Assembly: GCA_030141605.1 (NCBI GenBank)
Contig: JAQGDQ010000029.1
Span: 427,501 to 491,500, forward strand
Direction: 5' to 3'
DNA from: Tubiluchus corallicola
Taxonomy: Eukaryota > Priapulida > Priapulimorpha > Priapulimorphida > Tubiluchidae
Length of the DNA stretch: 64,000 nucleotides
A model generated the notes under the pieces. It made no database searches, was not told where the DNA came from, and worked only from the letters and a program-made list of their open reading frames with translations. Numbering within the stretch: the stretch's first letter is position 1; each line of letters starts with the position of its first letter. The position numbers were made by a program, and so were the translations under genes. Positions 43,301 through 49,300 of the stretch are shown piece after piece.

Positions 43301-46300
43301 AAGCAATCTACTACCAAGCTACAAAGTGACAGTATTTCAATGAGACAAAATTCCAAAAGAGCTTATTAGCATAAAATTATCATACGATTTAATTTACTTT
43401 TGTATACTGTTATAGAGGATAGTTCTAGTTCTACTAAGCCATCCTACCTGTTCTCCCCTTCAACTTCCCTCTAACCACTAATACTTCTGGTATTTCATTT
43501 ATCCAACTCTTTTCCACTCCTCTGTCAGAATGCATTAGGTCCTATTTAACTCTAGCAAGCAAATGAAATATAATTTATTGTGTGCTATTGTGTAAAAATT
43601 AAGTGTTTTTTGGATACATTTTGTAATGATATTTTGTTTGAAGTGGAAATAAATATTTTATTACATTACATTACACAGATCTGCTAACTAACACAGTGCC
43701 AGCTATGATACCAAAATACAAGTTTAAAAAACTAACAAATGCTTTAGTTGCTTTCTGATCCATCCAATTTATTCAGGCAAAGTAGGTCATCCTGCAAGCT
43801 TAAGAAGTAAACCCTATATGAATTCATTTTCATTGCAACACACACTGTGTAACTGCACCCTTTACAAACTCAACACTATCAAGTTACAACTCCACATCCT
43901 GAAAACACGTCCCAGAGGAATTACCCTATATCCACGTAGTTTTTTATTTCAATCCCTCATATATAAAAACAGTTTAGCATGCTGTGCAAGTAGGACACAT
44001 TCTCTAAACTTTGCTTTATACAAAAATATAAAAACTAGCCAGTACGAAAAAAATGGCAAAGTTTTTTGGCAAAAAAAATACAATTTGACAATGTTGAAAC
44101 AGTAGATACCGTTGTAGTCAGGTTTCAGCAATGAAAATTTCAACAAAATCTGAAACCTTTGTACAACACTTTGATAGAAGTATTATCTGCTGCTCATGTA
44201 CAATGTACAATCTACTGTTAAAATGTGGCATGCAAAACAGTTTCCAAGACCCAATATTTGAACCCAGCTACGGAGGACTTACCAGTGAAGATAGTCCCAA
44301 CTTCTACATGTTTTATCATCTACCTTTCTTCAGCATTTACATGGATCTACGTCTACTTTTGAAGTAACTACTTAGCTATTTAAAGGAAATTAAAATTTCC
44401 CTTGCAAACTATACGTGCCAAGATTGCGGTCAAATTAGCAGCATAAGCAAAAGTAAACAGCCAATTTCTATGGCTTAGGTGGCTGCCTATTTCCATGAGC
44501 AATTACAACCTGATGTTAGATACTTGTTGTTCTTAAAAATATTTACTATAGATATTCATTTTTTCAAATATCTGTGAGAAATTACTAGACAATTATGTGT
44601 TATCATAGTTAAAAAAATTCATCTTTGTCACAATTATCTTTTCTGAGAAAAATATTTCAGTGGTATATTAACACTGCTAGTGCCTATTTAAGCTTAATGG
44701 TCTTATACTAATTGGGTAATTGGCCTGACGAATGCGTAGTAACCAGAACCACAAAACATGCATATCAGTAAATAGTTTGATGCTTTTTGACCCTTACAAA
44801 TATTGCAAAAACATTTATTAAAGAGATGCTGATTTTTTTAATTTCACTTTTTAAATATTACGACCTGTATATATCCACTTTGCGATCCATTTAGCCGCTG
44901 GATGGCGCCACATGGTTCCGTTAGCTGTGTACCATAGTAGCTTATATTCAGTGCTGTCGGTAAAAATATTCTAATTTTGTTTATTATCAACTATTTATTG
45001 TACTGTTATAAGTTTTTGCTGCTGTTGGTTTTTGTATATTGTTGTTAGTTTTTCAAAATTTCGTTTGTTTCATTCTTGTATTATTGAAACAGCCTAAAAT
45101 TTCCTTCTTTCCGTTCATGTTTTTGAACTGCAGTCGTTCATGTATTTCGTTTGTGTATCGTTTACCAAGCACTATAAAGTGTGAATATATGCACCTAATA
45201 TATGAATTACATATTAAGCATTGAATAACAAAGTAGAACAGCTGAAATATTTTATAGTTTCCGGAAAATAAAGGGGAAAAACTTACAAAAACTCTATGCA
45301 GCCTGTTCCAGATGGTGGTGCTTGCCATGAAAAATCCAACTGCTTCACAGGTGACACTGAGATGTGAGAGGCAACAATTGAGCAAATGAACGGCTCAGAT
45401 TGTGCTGACTTTGCAGTGCGAACTGGCCGAGCTTGATGGAATGGCAATCTGTGAAGTAATGGATGCTCCGGTTGACTGCTGTACAACCCAGTCAATATAA
45501 ACCCATCAAAGCCCAAATTTGAATGAACTGACACTGAAAAAGCATGTCTGCATGTACATCCAGAGAAATAGTATTACAAACGACAAAGCTTTGAAAATTG
45601 TATTTTAAATAATTATGTATGCAAACTACACAAATAAACCAAGTATGGAAAATTCTTTCAAAATTTGTATTAAGATGATTCATTTGCGTCGTTTGGCAGT
45701 TTCGGACTCACCCTTTTAGCTTGTCTGATGAGCAATACACACAATCCAATGCTAAAGACAAAGACAAAGGCGACATTTATATATCGTCGCTCATTTAACA
45801 GACAACATCAGCACTAACGGCTATTTAGCAACTTACACTTAACAACAATATAGACAAGAACGCAACACACACAAACGACAAATAACATGTGAGGTATACA
45901 TGTCCTGGTGCTGACATCCACTAGACTAGAACTATGTCCTGGGTTGGGTGGTCGAATAGTGTAGATTTCGGATTGCAACCACACAGTCTTAAGTTCATAT
46001 CTAGCTACTGCCTGTGCCAGGACTAAACATAATTTGTTGTTTGTTTGTTTCATCCTTATCTGAATTGTTGTAAGTTTTAGAGATTTGCTAAACAGCCGTT
46101 TGTACTAATGTTGTGTGTAAAACGAGTGATGGTAAATAAATGTTGTCTTTGGTCTTTGTCTAAATCGAAGTTGAAGACCGAAATCTAGACCACTCAACCA
46201 CCCAACCCAGAAAAAGCATTAGATAGCACATGAATTACTTTTGATATGTATATAAAAGTGTGGGGCATTATCCAAAGACATCTCAGTTTATGAAAATAAG

Positions 46301-49300
46301 AAAAAATTTCATTAGCTGGAACTCTTTAAATATAAATTGTTTGAAGTTACCACTTTCACACAATTGAATATACTCAAGTCTCACCAAACTACAAAAAATT
46401 AAACTTACAATTGTATATTAAGCCAGGACTATATTTCTTCTCTCCACCATTAATGGATACAGAGAGATGAAAAGAATTCCTATTCAAGTTGGTTTCATCT
46501 GAAATTTATAAGTCAAATTGATTATTTGGAAAAAAATCATGCTCAAGCTGTCAATCCTACAAGTTTGCTCATACTAATTTTTCAAAATCGAAAAGTGATA
46601 ATCTTAGGTACCTGTGTACAAATGATAAAACATTATCATTTTGATTAACAATATTATTATTATTTCATTAACAATATTATTATTTCATTAACAATATTAT
46701 TATTATTATTATTACAATTAATCAAGCAGGGTAATAAAGATTTTTTAGTAGTAACTTCAATCTGCTGGAGCTGATTAACACCAGGTTTGTTTCATTGTTA
46801 TAAAAATGGATGACATTTAAAAAGCTGTACATGAATGTATCAGAAAAACAGAGAAAACAATGCGGGATGTATGCAGCTCCAACTATTCATCATCTCAGGT
46901 GCCTCCGTTATGCAACAAAGCACTACTCATAATTTGATACCATGTTCCCGGATCTGCTGCCAATTGCCAAGTATTCACCACATTTAAGTTAAGTAGAATT
47001 TGCTGCCAAAAGCTTATTTTCTGCTTCCAAAAGATACTTGAAAATCTTATTAAATGGTTATGCAGCACTAAACTTGTAAGATTAATAATGAAGCAAGCTA
47101 GTTTTTTGGTATCTCCTATGTAACTCGTGCTTTTTTTTATACCTATTTTTTATTCATTAATTTTTCTCCACGATACTCACTGTTTTTAATGCTTAATTTT
47201 TTCCATACTCACAGTTCTGAACTTTACCCACTAATTTTATTCAACTTGTCCCTTTATCAAGACCCGCTTGTAACTACTAGCCATAATAATCCTAATTACT
47301 GAATAATCTACTTTCATTCATATTAAATATAGATATAGGTATACAGATTTCTTTGACCCTTTTCTTGCAGAGTCCTCTAGTTATTATTGATTTGGTTAGT
47401 TTGACTACATTAATGGTTATGACTTACCTTTAACTCATCATTCATTTTGTTTTAGTTTGAGTCAAAGTTTAACCTTATACTTATGAATTTCGTAAGGACG
47501 TTGCTTACAAACCTTTTTTCTGCAAAATTGCATTCTTCTGCTTAGATTTATATACCCTTTATTCTATTTAAGTATTGTTTTTAATTTCTTTACAATTTGT
47601 AATACTGTTTTTTCTTCTTTTTGATTTTGTTATCTGCAGCATCACCGTTTTATTTTTATTAAACCTATCTTAGGGTTGTCAGACGTCCCATATTTGATAT
47701 TTTTGTCCTCTGTACACCTGTATTTAGTTCATTTTCAAATTTCGTAACAAAAATACATTTTACTACCTTCTTACAGGTTTTAGTTGTAACTTTATAAGTA
47801 ATTACATTTTCTTTTCTCTTTACAAAAATATCCCAAATGTAACAAGTAGAGTAATGTTGCTAGAAGTTTGAACAAACCTGACGTGATTGCTGTCGGTTTA
47901 CAACTTGTTCAGTTGCTTACTGTTACTGTTTTACCATCCAGTCTAAAGAAGTTTCTAGTTTATTTTCTGTATTGTTTACATTAAATAATAACATTCAAAA
48001 TTATTTTCCTTGGTATTTTTATATTGTCTCAATTGAATAAGAATTCTGCAATGATTTTATTTACTCAGAATTTCTATTCCATAACTATATTGCCTGTATT
48101 AAATAATATTTCTGTTTTCTGCATTAAATAAATACTTCCGAAATGTTTTCACTTTTACAAAATATTTTTAACTTGTATTAAATAAAATAATAAATGATTT
48201 TACTTTGGTTTTCCCGATAACCCACTAAAAGACTTGTTTCTAACTTGTCTTCATTGGTCTGATCAAGTGTGTAGGTATGTCCTATCTAGCACTAGGTGTA
48301 AGAAAGGGCAGGAAACTAGATAACCCTCTGGTTCCCTCTGTCCTGCTCCATGATTACCATTATTTAACATTAATTTTAACTAAAACTATTGCTGTAAAAC
48401 TATATTGGAGAAAATAAATGTTCCACGTGTATGCAGTATTTAATAAGTCTTCATCACAACATCTAAACATTTGATCAGCTGCCCTGCTATTGGTTTCTTC
48501 CAAGCATGACTTCTTTCATTCCTTGCCTCACTGGATTCTAACAATCCATTTGCCGCCAAATCAACTTTTGATCCAAAAAGCGTGAAGTTGAATTTTGTGC
48601 TACGCGTTATTTTTAACATATTTAGGCTTTTCTAAAGTGTCCACGACTAATTTGTTGCGCACTATTCATAGTATTCACAAGGCACTCACTTAAAATAATT
48701 ATGTATTACATGTATGAATGTCTTAGCTTTTATTAATGAACTCGAACGATTAAAGGTTATCCAAACAATTTCGGTGTTCTGAAATTAAGATTCGTTGATT
48801 AAAATATAATTACAAAATTGGCTTAAATGTAGTCGATATAAATTCAGATAAAAGTCTTACTGGAAGAACTACATAAAACGAAATTACTTTGTTTGTTAAA
48901 ATAAATTTAAAACTAAAACAGATAACATGAAAAAGTTAAGGTTTCTAAAAAGAACAACTGTTTTCAAGTCACGATTATATGGTAAAATGCGGATTGGATG
49001 AGATGAAAGAAATTATGTCAACATAACTGAATACATGTACAAGATATAAGTGAATCCAATACAGATAAATTAAGAAAAGTTAGAATGTGTGTCACAAAAG
49101 CTGTTGCGTTTTTGCTGCAACAGCTTTTGTGACACACATTCTAACTTTAAGACGCATAAACCGTAACTGAAACAATGACCAGTGGAAAAGATGAAACTTA
49201 TTTGTATTGAGCAAATAATGTGGTCTTTCAAACCGGCACTTTTTATTGATGTCAGTTCGCTGGCCGAATTGAAGAAGATTCAGTGTATTCATGGTATCAA

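Noticed and set aside
43818-44105. 95-codon plus-strand ORF in reelin intron 3
   Set aside because: Lysine/asparagine-rich AT sequence with no recognisable domain and nothing around it to suggest a gene.
45814-46053. 79-codon minus-strand ORF
   Set aside because: It lies inside the nested SINE pair and has no protein-like features.
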